Shown here: positions 15,296-21,845 of the stretch, in pieces | Numbering within the stretch: the stretch's first letter is position 1 | Layout: every line of letters begins with the position of its first letter | Assembly: GCF_000715495.1 (NCBI RefSeq) | Contig: NZ_JNLX01000181.1 | Location: 1 to 34,987 of the forward strand | Length of the DNA: 34,987 nt | Direction: 5' to 3' | Source: Hymenobacter sp. IS2118 | Lineage (GTDB): Bacteria > Bacteroidota > Bacteroidia > Cytophagales > Hymenobacteraceae | Made by a program: the position numbers and the translations under genes | The notes under the pieces: generated by a model | Told to the model about the DNA's origin: nothing | The model's database searches: none | Seen by the model: the letters and a program-made list of their open reading frames with translations, nothing else

Positions 15296-15424
15296 GAAAG
15301 GGGAAAGCGAATGAATGAACGGCCGGCCTGGCGCCTGGCGGCCGTGGCCGGCCGGCAACCTGCGTCTAGCACCCGGCCAAACCCGCGGTGCAAAGGACGG
15401 TGATTTGTGGTCAATAGCCGTTCG

Positions 15425-17467
15425 ATGCCGCCAAAGCCCGTAATTTCGCCCGCTGTGGTGAAGCTCTCCGTCGTTATCGTCAATTACAACGTCTGCTATT
15501 TTCTGGAGCAGACGCTGCTTTCCGTGCGGCGGGCGGTGGAGAAGCTTGGGCAGCCGGTGGAAGTGTTCGTGGTCGATAACAACTCGGTCGACGGCTCGGT
15601 GGCCATGGTGCGGGCCCGCTTTCCCGAGGCCGTGCTCATTGCCAACCGCGACAACCCCGGCTTCTCCAAAGCCAACAACCAGGCCCTGCGGCTGGCCACC
15701 GGCCAGTACCAGCTGCTCCTCAACCCCGACACCGTGGTGGAGGAAGACACCTTCCGGGCCTGCTGCGCTTTCATGGACGTGCACCCCGACTGCGGCGGCC
15801 TGGGCGTGAAAATGCTCGACGGGCAGGGCCGGTTCCTGCCCGAAAGCAAGCGCGGCCTGCCCACGCCGGCCGTGGCCTTCTACAAAATATTCGGCCTGGC
15901 CCGGCTCATGCCCCGCTCGCGCACGTTCGGGCGCTACCATCTCGGCTTCCTCAGCCCCGACGAAACCCACGAAATCGACGTGCTCAGCGGCGCGTTTATG
16001 CTGCTGCGTCAGGCTGCGCTCGACAAGGTGGGCCTGCTCGATGAGGACTATTTCATGTATGGCGAGGATATCGACCTCTCGTATCGGCTGACGCAGGGCG
16101 GCTGGAAAAACTACTATTTCCCCGGCACCCGCATCATTCACTACAAGGGCGAAAGCACCAAGCGCACGAGCGTCAACTTCGTATTTGTGTTTTACCGGGC
16201 CATGGTGATTTTTGCCGAAAAGCACTTTGCCCCCGGCCGGGCGGGCCTTTTTTCGCTCCTGATAAACGCGGCCATCTGGCTGCGGGCCGGCGCGGCGGTG
16301 CTGGAGCGGCTGGCCGTGCGCGCCGCCCCGCTGCTGCTCGATGCCGGTCTGATTTGGGCAGGCATGTATTTCCTGAAGTCGTATTGGGAGAATAACCACA
16401 AGTTTGTGCCCGGCGCCTACCCACCGCAGTACATGCTGGTGGCGGTGCCGGCCTATATTCTGGTCTGGCTCACCTCCGCTTACCTGAGCGGCGCCTACGA
16501 CCCGCCCGTGAAAACCTCGCGGGTGGTGCGCGGTATTTTCGTGGGCACGCTGCTGATTTCGGCGGCTTCCAATTTTCTGGATGCCTGGCGCTTTTCCAAG
16601 GCCCTGATAATTCTGGGTGGGGCCTGGGCCGTGGCCGCCGTGGCGGGGCGGCAGCTGCTGGCGCACTTCATCCGATACCGCGACTTTCGCCTGAGCGAGC
16701 ACCGCCAGAAAAATATTGCCATCGTGGGTTCGGGCGCCGAAAGCCTGCGGGTGCACCGCCTGCTGGAGGCCGCGGGCGTGAAAGCCCGCGTGATTGGCTA
16801 CGTGGAAACGGCGGCCGGCCCGGAACCGCTGGCCCCGCCCGAAGCAGCGGCCCCGCTCAGCCCGGCCGCGACGGATGCGCAGATGGAGCCCCTCGGCGCG
16901 CTGCACCAATTGGCCGACATCATCCGGCTGTACGCATTGGATGAGCTGATTTTTTGTGGCAAAGACCTGCCCGCCAGTCAAATCATTGCCCTGATGCTGA
17001 GCTTGCCCGCCGTGCCGGCGGTGGCGTATAAAATCCTGCCCGAAGACAGCCAGTACATCATCGGCAGCAGCAGCAAGGACACGCCCGGCGACTATTACAC
17101 CCTCGACATCGCCCTGAACCTGTACCAGCCCCGGCAGGCGCGGGCCAAGCGCCTGCTCGACGTGCTGAGCAGCGGGGCGCTGCTGGTCCTTTCCCCCATC
17201 ATCGGCTGGTTTCAAACCCGGAAAATCGGTTTTTTGCGCAACTGCCTGACCGTGCTGGTGGGGAGCCGCACCTGGGTCGGGCTGCGCCACAGCGCCGATA
17301 CGGCTCAGGCAGCGTCCGCCGTGCTCTCGCCCGCCGATGCCGCCCCCACCGCCGCCCCGCTCACCGACGTAACGCGCCGGCGCCTGGAGCTGCTGTACGC
17401 GAAAGACTACGAGCCCGGCATGGATTTGACCGTACTTTGGCGCTGCTGGCGCCGGCTGGGTGAGTAG
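15425..17467 (+). CDS. GT2 glycosyltransferase fused to a degenerate phosphoglycosyltransferase-like module
   Basis: A 680-residue membrane protein. Residues about 13-270 are a GT-A family 2 domain related to rhamnosyltransferases: SVVIVNYN, VVDNNSVDGS, NPDTVVEED, and the acceptor block DEDYFMYGEDIDLSYR. Four hydrophobic helices follow (about 295-420), then a Rossmann-like CoA_binding_3 region (NIAIVGSGAESLRVHRLL onward, about residues 433-560). The last 100 residues start like a WbaP/PglC sugar-phosphate transferase (AKRLLDVLSSGALLVLSP) but lack its RTM and DE catalytic segments. The second half therefore looks like a large monotopic phosphoglycosyltransferase that has lost catalysis, leaving a membrane or regulatory platform for the GT2 enzyme. 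ATG 15425 is preferred over GTG 15407. Likely role: envelope polysaccharide or LPS synthesis, fitting the heptose kinase gene 1.4 kb downstream. Donor and acceptor are unknown. Confidence 0.82.
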   Translation: MPPKPVISPAVVKLSVVIVNYNVCYFLEQTLLSVRRAVEKLGQPVEVFVVDNNSVDGSVAMVRARFPEAVLIANRDNPGFSKANNQALRLATGQYQLLLNPDTVVEEDTFRACCAFMDVHPDCGGLGVKMLDGQGRFLPESKRGLPTPAVAFYKIFGLARLMPRSRTFGRYHLGFLSPDETHEIDVLSGAFMLLRQAALDKVGLLDEDYFMYGEDIDLSYRLTQGGWKNYYFPGTRIIHYKGESTKRTSVNFVFVFYRAMVIFAEKHFAPGRAGLFSLLINAAIWLRAGAAVLERLAVRAAPLLLDAGLIWAGMYFLKSYWENNHKFVPGAYPPQYMLVAVPAYILVWLTSAYLSGAYDPPVKTSRVVRGIFVGTLLISAASNFLDAWRFSKALIILGGAWAVAAVAGRQLLAHFIRYRDFRLSEHRQKNIAIVGSGAESLRVHRLLEAAGVKARVIGYVETAAGPEPLAPPEAAAPLSPAATDAQMEPLGALHQLADIIRLYALDELIFCGKDLPASQIIALMLSLPAVPAVAYKILPEDSQYIIGSSSKDTPGDYYTLDIALNLYQPRQARAKRLLDVLSSGALLVLSPIIGWFQTRKIGFLRNCLTVLVGSRTWVGLRHSADTAQAASAVLSPADAAPTAAPLTDVTRRRLELLYAKDYEPGMDLTVLWRCWRRLGE

Positions 17468-17500
17468 CAAAATTCCGCGTGCCTCTTTATATCCTTCCCG

Positions 17501-17508
17501 TAGCTTTG
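17501..17508 (+). promoter_or_regulatory. -7 box for the aminotransferase gene
   Basis: TAGCTTTG matches TAnnTTTG and lies 25 bases before the ATG at 17534. No TTG is found at the expected -33 spacing. Confidence 0.5.
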
Positions 17509-17533
17509 CATTTCACCCTTACCGCTGCAACCG

Positions 17534-18754
17534 ATGTCTGATACTGCTGCTGTTACCACTGCTTCGCCATTCGCCGACCGCCTGCTGGCCATGAACGAAT
17601 CGGCCACCATTGCGATGGCTAAAAAAAGCCGCGAGCTTATGGCCAAAGGCTTTGATGTCATCAACCTGAGCTTTGGCGAGCCCGACTTTCAGACCCCGCA
17701 GTACATCAAGGACGCCGCCAAGCAGGCCCTTGATGATGGCTACACATTCTATTCGCCGGTGCCCGGCTACCCGGACCTACGGCAGGCTATCTGCGATAAA
17801 TTCAAGCGCGACAACCACCTCGAATACTTGCCCAACCAGATTGTGGTGAGCACCGGCGCCAAGCAGTCGCTGGCTAATGTCATCATGAGCATGGTGAATC
17901 CCGGCGATGAAGTCATCGTGTTTTCGCCGTATTGGGTGAGCTACGAGGAGATGGTGAAGCTGGCCGAAGGCACCAGCGTGGCACTGGTCGGTACGCTCGA
18001 AAACGACTATAAGGTGACCGCCGAGCAGCTCGAAGCCGCCATTACGGAGCGCACCAAGCTCATTATGTATTCTTCGCCCTGCAATCCCACGGGGGCGGTT
18101 TTTTCGCGGCAGGAGCTGGGCGCCATTGCCGCCGTGCTGGCCCGCCACCCGCAGGTGTACGCCCTGGCCGATGAGATTTACGAGTACATCAACTTCGTGG
18201 GTGAACACGTGAGCCTGGCCCAGTTTCCGGAAGTGCGCGACCGGGTGATTACCGTGAACGGCTTCTCGAAGGGCTACGCCATGACCGGCTGGCGCTTAGG
18301 CTACCTGGCCGCCCGCCAGGACATTGCCTCGGCCTGCGAAAAAATGCAGAGCCAGATTACGTCGGGCACCTGCTCCATCACGCAGCGGGCGGGCCTGGCG
18401 GCGCTGCTCGGCGGGCGCGCCTCGGCCGACGAGATGGTGGAAGCCTACCGCCGCCGCCGCGGCTTGGTGCTGGAAATCGTACGCGACATTCCGGGCTTCA
18501 AGACGCCCACGCCCAGTGGCGCGTTCTACATTTTCCCGGAGGTGTCGGCCTACTTTGGCCGCACCGCGCCCGATGGCAGCACCATCAATAATTCCATGGA
18601 CCTGGCCATGTACCTGCTCAACGACGCGCTGGTGTCGGCCGTGTCGGGCGAGGCCTTTGGCGCGCCGGAGTGCATGCGCTTCAGCACCGCCGCGGCTGAC
18701 GAAAAGCTGGTAGAAGCCTTCCGCCGCGTAAAAGCTAGCCTGGCAAAGCTGTAG
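17534..18754 (+). CDS. PLP-dependent class I aminotransferase (aspartate-type)
   Basis: A 406-residue cytoplasmic aminotransferase of fold type I, subgroup I-gamma, the group that holds aspartate and prephenate aminotransferases. The PLP lysine is K246 in NGFSKGYAMTGWRLGY, whose arginine binds the substrate carboxylate. Other family landmarks are LSFGEPDFQTP near the N-terminus (residues about 45-55), STGAKQSLANV, the SSPCNPTGAVFS block, and ADEIYEYI, whose Asp contacts the PLP ring nitrogen. Length is normal. The most likely activity is aspartate:2-oxoglutarate transamination; prephenate or other acceptors cannot be excluded. Transcription probably starts at the TAGCTTTG box just upstream. 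The stop codon lies inside a hairpin that is described separately. Confidence 0.9.
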   Translation: MSDTAAVTTASPFADRLLAMNESATIAMAKKSRELMAKGFDVINLSFGEPDFQTPQYIKDAAKQALDDGYTFYSPVPGYPDLRQAICDKFKRDNHLEYLPNQIVVSTGAKQSLANVIMSMVNPGDEVIVFSPYWVSYEEMVKLAEGTSVALVGTLENDYKVTAEQLEAAITERTKLIMYSSPCNPTGAVFSRQELGAIAAVLARHPQVYALADEIYEYINFVGEHVSLAQFPEVRDRVITVNGFSKGYAMTGWRLGYLAARQDIASACEKMQSQITSGTCSITQRAGLAALLGGRASADEMVEAYRRRRGLVLEIVRDIPGFKTPTPSGAFYIFPEVSAYFGRTAPDGSTINNSMDLAMYLLNDALVSAVSGEAFGAPECMRFSTAAADEKLVEAFRRVKASLAKL

Positions 18755-18782
18755 GAACGCGCCAAGGCGTGTTCCTACAGCT
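18747..18782. repeat. Hairpin overlapping the aminotransferase stop codon
   Basis: Arms of 17 bases (18747-18763 and 18766-18782) pair with one mismatch around an AA loop; each contains AGCTGTAGGAAC in inverted orientation. The TAG stop (18752-18754) is within the left arm. There is no T run, so this may be a processed or mobile-type repeat, or an RNA-end protector, rather than a standard terminator. Confidence 0.7.
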
Positions 18783-18853
18783 AACCGCGCTTTCCGGCCG
18801 TCGAACCACAACCAAACGTGCTTCCCGGCCGCCGAACGCGCCGGGGTACGTTT

Positions 18854-18861
18854 TACCTTTG
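18854..18861 (+). promoter_or_regulatory. -7 box for the heptose kinase gene, leaderless arrangement
   Basis: TACCTTTG ends four bases before the ATG at 18866. With a start point about 5-7 bases downstream of the box, the mRNA would have no leader. This box also decides the start codon against an upstream in-frame start at 18818. Confidence 0.6.
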
Positions 18862-18865
18862 CTGC

Positions 18866-19861
18866 ATGCCTGTTGATTCCCTGACTACCCTTTTTGATAA
18901 TTTCAATAACCTGCGCGTCCTTATTATCGGCGACGTGATGGTGGATGCCTACGTGTGGGGCCGCTCGACGCGGCTCTCGCCCGAAGCGCCGGTGCCCGTG
19001 GTGCACGTGGCCCGCACCGAACAGCGCCTCGGCGGGGCCGCCAACGTGGCCCTGAATGTGCAGGCCCTCGGCGCCACGCCGCTGCTGTGCGCCGTGATTG
19101 GCACCGACGGCGGGGGCGACCAGCTACTACAGCTGCTACGGGAGCGGGAGTTGTCGGCTGCGGGCATCATTCGCAGCGCGCACCGGCCCACTACGGTCAA
19201 GCAGCGCATTCTGGCCCACGGGCAGCAGCTGCTGCGCATCGATTCGGAGATAGAAACCGACATCAACGCCGACGAGCGCACCCAGCTGCTGGCTGCCTAC
19301 GACGACCTGTTGGCCCGCGCCGATGTGGTGATTTTTGAGGATTACGACAAAGGCGTGCTGAGCGAAGCCGTTATTAGCGAGTGCATTGCGCGGGCCCGGC
19401 AGCGTGGCATTCCCACCGTGGTCGACCCCAAAAAGAAGAACTTCCTGGCTTACCGCCACTGCACGCTCTTCAAGCCCAACCTGAAAGAACTGCGCGAGGG
19501 CCTAAAACTCGAATTCGGCGACCCCAACGCCGACCGGCCCGGCTTCGAAGCGGCCGTGACGCGGCTACACGAGGTGCTCGAACCCGAAACCGTCCTCGTC
19601 ACACTCTCCGAATACGGCGTATTTGCCCAGCAAAACGGCACCAAAACCTACCTGCCCGCCCACCTGCGCACCATTTCCGATGTGTCGGGTGCCGGCGATA
19701 CCGTCATCAGCATCGCGGCACTTTGCGTGGCCCTGGGCCAGCCGGCCGCCTTCACCGCCGCGCTGGCCAACCTGGGCGGCGGGCTGGTCTGCGAGCAAAT
19801 CGGCGTAGTGCCGGTAGAGAAGCAGCGGCTGCTGGAAGAAGCGCAAGCCGCGAAATTGTAG
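18866..19861 (+). CDS. rfaE1: D-glycero-beta-D-manno-heptose-7-phosphate kinase (RfaE1/HldA type)
   Basis: A 331-residue PfkB-family sugar kinase. It corresponds to the N-terminal half of E. coli HldE, which phosphorylates heptose-7-phosphate at C1 in the ADP-heptose pathway for LPS core. Features include VLIIGDVMVDAYVWG at the start, the conserved PEAPVPVV segment specific to RfaE domain I, the GGAANVALN glycine pair, DPKKKNF and FKPNLKEL mid-protein, and the catalytic motif SGAGDTV with D278 as base. The C-terminal nucleotidyltransferase half of HldE is absent, so a separate adenylyltransferase must exist elsewhere. The start is set by a TACCTTTG box four bases upstream. It ends near the large palindrome. 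Confidence 0.88.
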   Translation: MPVDSLTTLFDNFNNLRVLIIGDVMVDAYVWGRSTRLSPEAPVPVVHVARTEQRLGGAANVALNVQALGATPLLCAVIGTDGGGDQLLQLLRERELSAAGIIRSAHRPTTVKQRILAHGQQLLRIDSEIETDINADERTQLLAAYDDLLARADVVIFEDYDKGVLSEAVISECIARARQRGIPTVVDPKKKNFLAYRHCTLFKPNLKELREGLKLEFGDPNADRPGFEAAVTRLHEVLEPETVLVTLSEYGVFAQQNGTKTYLPAHLRTISDVSGAGDTVISIAALCVALGQPAAFTAALANLGGGLVCEQIGVVPVEKQRLLEEAQAAKL

Positions 19862-19888
19862 TCAGATATTACTCACGCTGGGTAAAGC

Positions 19889-20001
19889 CGCGTTTCTCGC
19901 AGAGGTACGCAGAGGATAAACCGCAGAGGTGCGCAGAGGTGACCGTCAAAACTCTGCGCACCTCTGCGGTTTTTCCTCTGCGTACCTCTGCGAGAAACGC
20001 G
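19889..20001. repeat. Near-perfect palindrome, two 50-base arms
   Basis: 19889-19938 and 19952-20001 are reverse complements with one mismatch and a 13-base loop. Within each arm the unit CGCAGAGGT(A/G) occurs four times, in pairs. The element lies between the convergent heptose kinase and PhnA-type genes and could end transcription from both sides, although it lacks a T run. Its size and regularity exceed an ordinary terminator. Confidence 0.9.
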
Positions 20002-20058
20002 TTTAATTGGAAAGCAATGTGTAATTCCTGTTAACATTAACCGCATTCAAGCAGCAGC

Positions 20059-20268
20059 TCACGCCTTTTTCAAAAACTCGGTTTTCAGCACCATCGTGCT
20101 GCCGCCGGCCCGGCCTTCAATCTCGGCGGCGCTGTTGGTGAGGCGGATGTTTTTAACCACGGTGCCGCGCTTTAGCGTCAGCGACGAGCCTTTTACTTTG
20201 AGGTCTTTGATGAGTGTAACCGAGTCGCCTTCGGCGAGCAGGGTGCCGTTGCTGTCTTTAACGTCCAT
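20059..20268 (-). CDS. PhnA-like (YjdM) C-terminal-domain protein
   Basis: A 69-residue protein that matches only the C-terminal beta-rich domain of the PhnA/YjdM family (DSNGTLLAEGDSVTLIKDLK, then VKGSSLTLKRGTVVKNIRL). The N-terminal zinc-ribbon of full-length YjdM is absent. Short, stand-alone forms are common in Bacteroidota. Despite the historical name, the family has no proven role in phosphonate use, and the function is unknown. It is the last gene of the hemE set, 24 bases after the small membrane protein. Confidence 0.85.
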   Translation of the reverse strand: MDVKDSNGTLLAEGDSVTLIKDLKVKGSSLTLKRGTVVKNIRLTNSAAEIEGRAGGSTMVLKTEFLKKA

Positions 20269-20292
20269 AAGAGTGAGGAGGAATGGGCTCGT

Positions 20293-20484
20293 TTAGCGGC
20301 GCGTGAGCAGCAGGTACACCAGAAAAAATACCGGTGAGAGACTGCCAATGGAAATCAGGACCACCGTAAAGGTTTCCACGCCGGAGCGTTCCGGCTTCTT
20401 CAGAAACCAGCGCCACATGAAAAACAGCAGGCCCAGCAGCAAGGCCAAGGTGATATAAAAGGTGGTGCCGAATTGGGAAGTCAT
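20293..20484 (-). CDS. Small two-helix membrane protein
   Basis: A 63-residue protein with two hydrophobic segments (YITLALLLGLLFFMW and VVLISIGSLSPVFFLVYLLL) joined by a charged loop (LKKPERSGVE). The ATG is two bases after the stop of the preceding gene and the stop is 24 bases before the PhnA-type gene, so it belongs to the same transcript. No family is recognised. Its size makes it easy to miss, but the tight packing and membrane pattern support it. Confidence 0.6.
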   Translation of the reverse strand: MTSQFGTTFYITLALLLGLLFFMWRWFLKKPERSGVETFTVVLISIGSLSPVFFLVYLLLTRR

Positions 20485-20486
20485 AA

Positions 20487-20762
20487 CTAACGATTCTCGG
20501 GAGGGAATTTAGGAAACCAGATGCCTCGGAAACTTATGGCCCCAATGTTAGGCAGCACATGATTCCGCTCTAACTCATCGAGGCTTTTGACTATACAGTG
20601 CCGAAATGCTGGTACTTGGCCATTTGCAAATAGCCTTTTTGAGACAAGGCTTTCAGCATCTTCAATACTGTAAGCTGTCACACCTATACCAACAGCGTGA
20701 TTTGTTGGTACACTAAACACCAACCAATATTTGGTTAAAAGAGGGATGCTACTTGCCTGCAT
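20487..20762 (-). CDS. Small unknown protein directly after hemE
   Basis: A 91-residue protein with a compact alpha/beta look (YWLVFSVPTNHAVGIGVTAYS, then SIEDAESLVSKRLF and a C-terminal ISFRGIWFPKFPPENR). The start ATG abuts the hemE stop (TAGATG on the minus strand), pointing to translational coupling. Its base composition, around 45% G+C by eye, is clearly lower than that of hemE, suggesting recent acquisition or relaxed codon selection. The repeated theme of aliphatic strands and conserved-looking aromatic residues argues for a folded protein. No function is proposed. Confidence 0.6.
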   Translation of the reverse strand: MQASSIPLLTKYWLVFSVPTNHAVGIGVTAYSIEDAESLVSKRLFANGQVPAFRHCIVKSLDELERNHVLPNIGAISFRGIWFPKFPPENR

Positions 20763-21788
20763 CTAGCCCTGCCAGGCCTTCACCGTTTCCACGAATACGC
20801 GCACGTTGTCGGGGTTGGTGTCGGGGTACACGCCGTGGCCGAGGTTGGCGATGTGCGGGCCGCCGGCAAACTTGCGGAGCATGGTTTCGGTGGCGGCTTT
20901 CACCTGGGCGGGCGTGCCGTAGAGGGCGCAGGGGTCGAGGTTGCCTTGCAGGGTTTTGTTGCCGGCTTGCAGGCGCACCTGAGCGGGGTCCTGGTTCCAG
21001 TCGAGGCCTATGGTGCGGCAGGACGTGGCGGCGAAGTCCTCCACGGCCCACCAGGCGCCCTTGGCAAACACCGTAACGGGCACCAGCGGCGAGAGCGCGG
21101 CCGTGATTTCGGCGATGTAGCGGCTGGAAAATTCGCGGTACTGGTCGGGGGGCAAAATGCCGGCCCAGGAGTCGAACACCTGCACCACCTGCGCCCCGGC
21201 CGCCACCTGCGCCTGGAGGTAGGCAATGGTGGTGGCCGTGATTTTGGCCAGCAGCGTGTGCGCCAAGGCGGGCTCGCGGTAGAGCATGCCGCGGGCTTTC
21301 GAGAAGGTTTTGGAGCCGTGGCCTTCCACCATGTAGGCGAGAATGGTCCAGGGCGCGCCGGCAAAACCGATGAGCGGCACGCGGCCGTTCAGCGCTTTTT
21401 TGGTGATGCGCAGGGCTTCCAGCACGTAGCCGAGGCCTTCTTCGGGGTCGGGCACGCGCAGCTTTGCTACGTCGGCCGCCGACTTGATAACTTCGGGGAA
21501 AAGCGGGCCGCGGGCCTCCACCATCTCGTAGCGCAGGCCCATGGCATCGGGCACCACCAGAATATCGGAGAAGATGATGGCCGCGTCCACGTCCAGCGCA
21601 TCGATGGGCTGAATGGTGACTTCTGCCGCCAGCGCGGGCGTTTCCACCAGCTCCTTGAAGCCGGAGAGACGGCCGCGCAGGGCGCGGTATTCTGGGAGGA
21701 TGCGGCCGGCCTGGCGCATCAGCCACACGGGCGTACGTTCGGTGGCTTCGCCGCGAGCGGCACGGAGGAAAAGGTCGTTTTTCAGCAT
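20763..21788 (-). CDS. hemE: Uroporphyrinogen decarboxylase
   Basis: A 341-residue cytoplasmic enzyme that removes four acetate carboxyls from uroporphyrinogen III to give coproporphyrinogen III in heme synthesis. Signatures are the N-terminal PVWLMRQAGRILPEYR (residues about 20-35, with the substrate-binding Arg), the ILVVPDAMG strand with the catalytic Asp region upstream (IIFSDILV), GFAGAPWTILAYMVEG, FDSWAGIL, and the late NLGHGVYPDTNPDNV with the conserved His. Length is normal. The start at 21786-21788 (MLKNDLFL) is favoured over 21830 because a TACCTTTG box sits just ahead of it. It heads a four-gene compact set; no other heme gene is in the window. Confidence 0.95.
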   Translation of the reverse strand: MLKNDLFLRAARGEATERTPVWLMRQAGRILPEYRALRGRLSGFKELVETPALAAEVTIQPIDALDVDAAIIFSDILVVPDAMGLRYEMVEARGPLFPEVIKSAADVAKLRVPDPEEGLGYVLEALRITKKALNGRVPLIGFAGAPWTILAYMVEGHGSKTFSKARGMLYREPALAHTLLAKITATTIAYLQAQVAAGAQVVQVFDSWAGILPPDQYREFSSRYIAEITAALSPLVPVTVFAKGAWWAVEDFAATSCRTIGLDWNQDPAQVRLQAGNKTLQGNLDPCALYGTPAQVKAATETMLRKFAGGPHIANLGHGVYPDTNPDNVRVFVETVKAWQG

Positions 21789-21797
21789 ATCGAAGGG

Positions 21798-21805
21798 CAA
21801 AGGTA
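21798..21805 (-). promoter_or_regulatory. hemE -7 box, near-leaderless
   Basis: On the minus strand TACCTTTG (21805 to 21798) ends nine bases before the hemE ATG, so the transcript would start within about three bases of the start codon. Confidence 0.6.
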
Positions 21806-21845
21806 CGCCCCAAGGGAGCGGAATTCGCACACCTTTTAACGCTAA

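Noticed and set aside
15296..17470. A 1148-codon open frame on the minus strand running from the antiporter through the entire glycosyltransferase gene
   Set aside because: The upstream 725 codons are antisense to a well-supported gene, have His/Gln/Arg-rich composition without domains, and arise from G/C-biased third positions. The real antiporter starts at 15295.
19889..20001. A possible riboswitch or structured ncRNA
   Set aside because: It sits downstream of both flanking genes rather than in a 5' leader, and the near-perfect arms show no internal bulges or conserved junctions typical of riboswitches.
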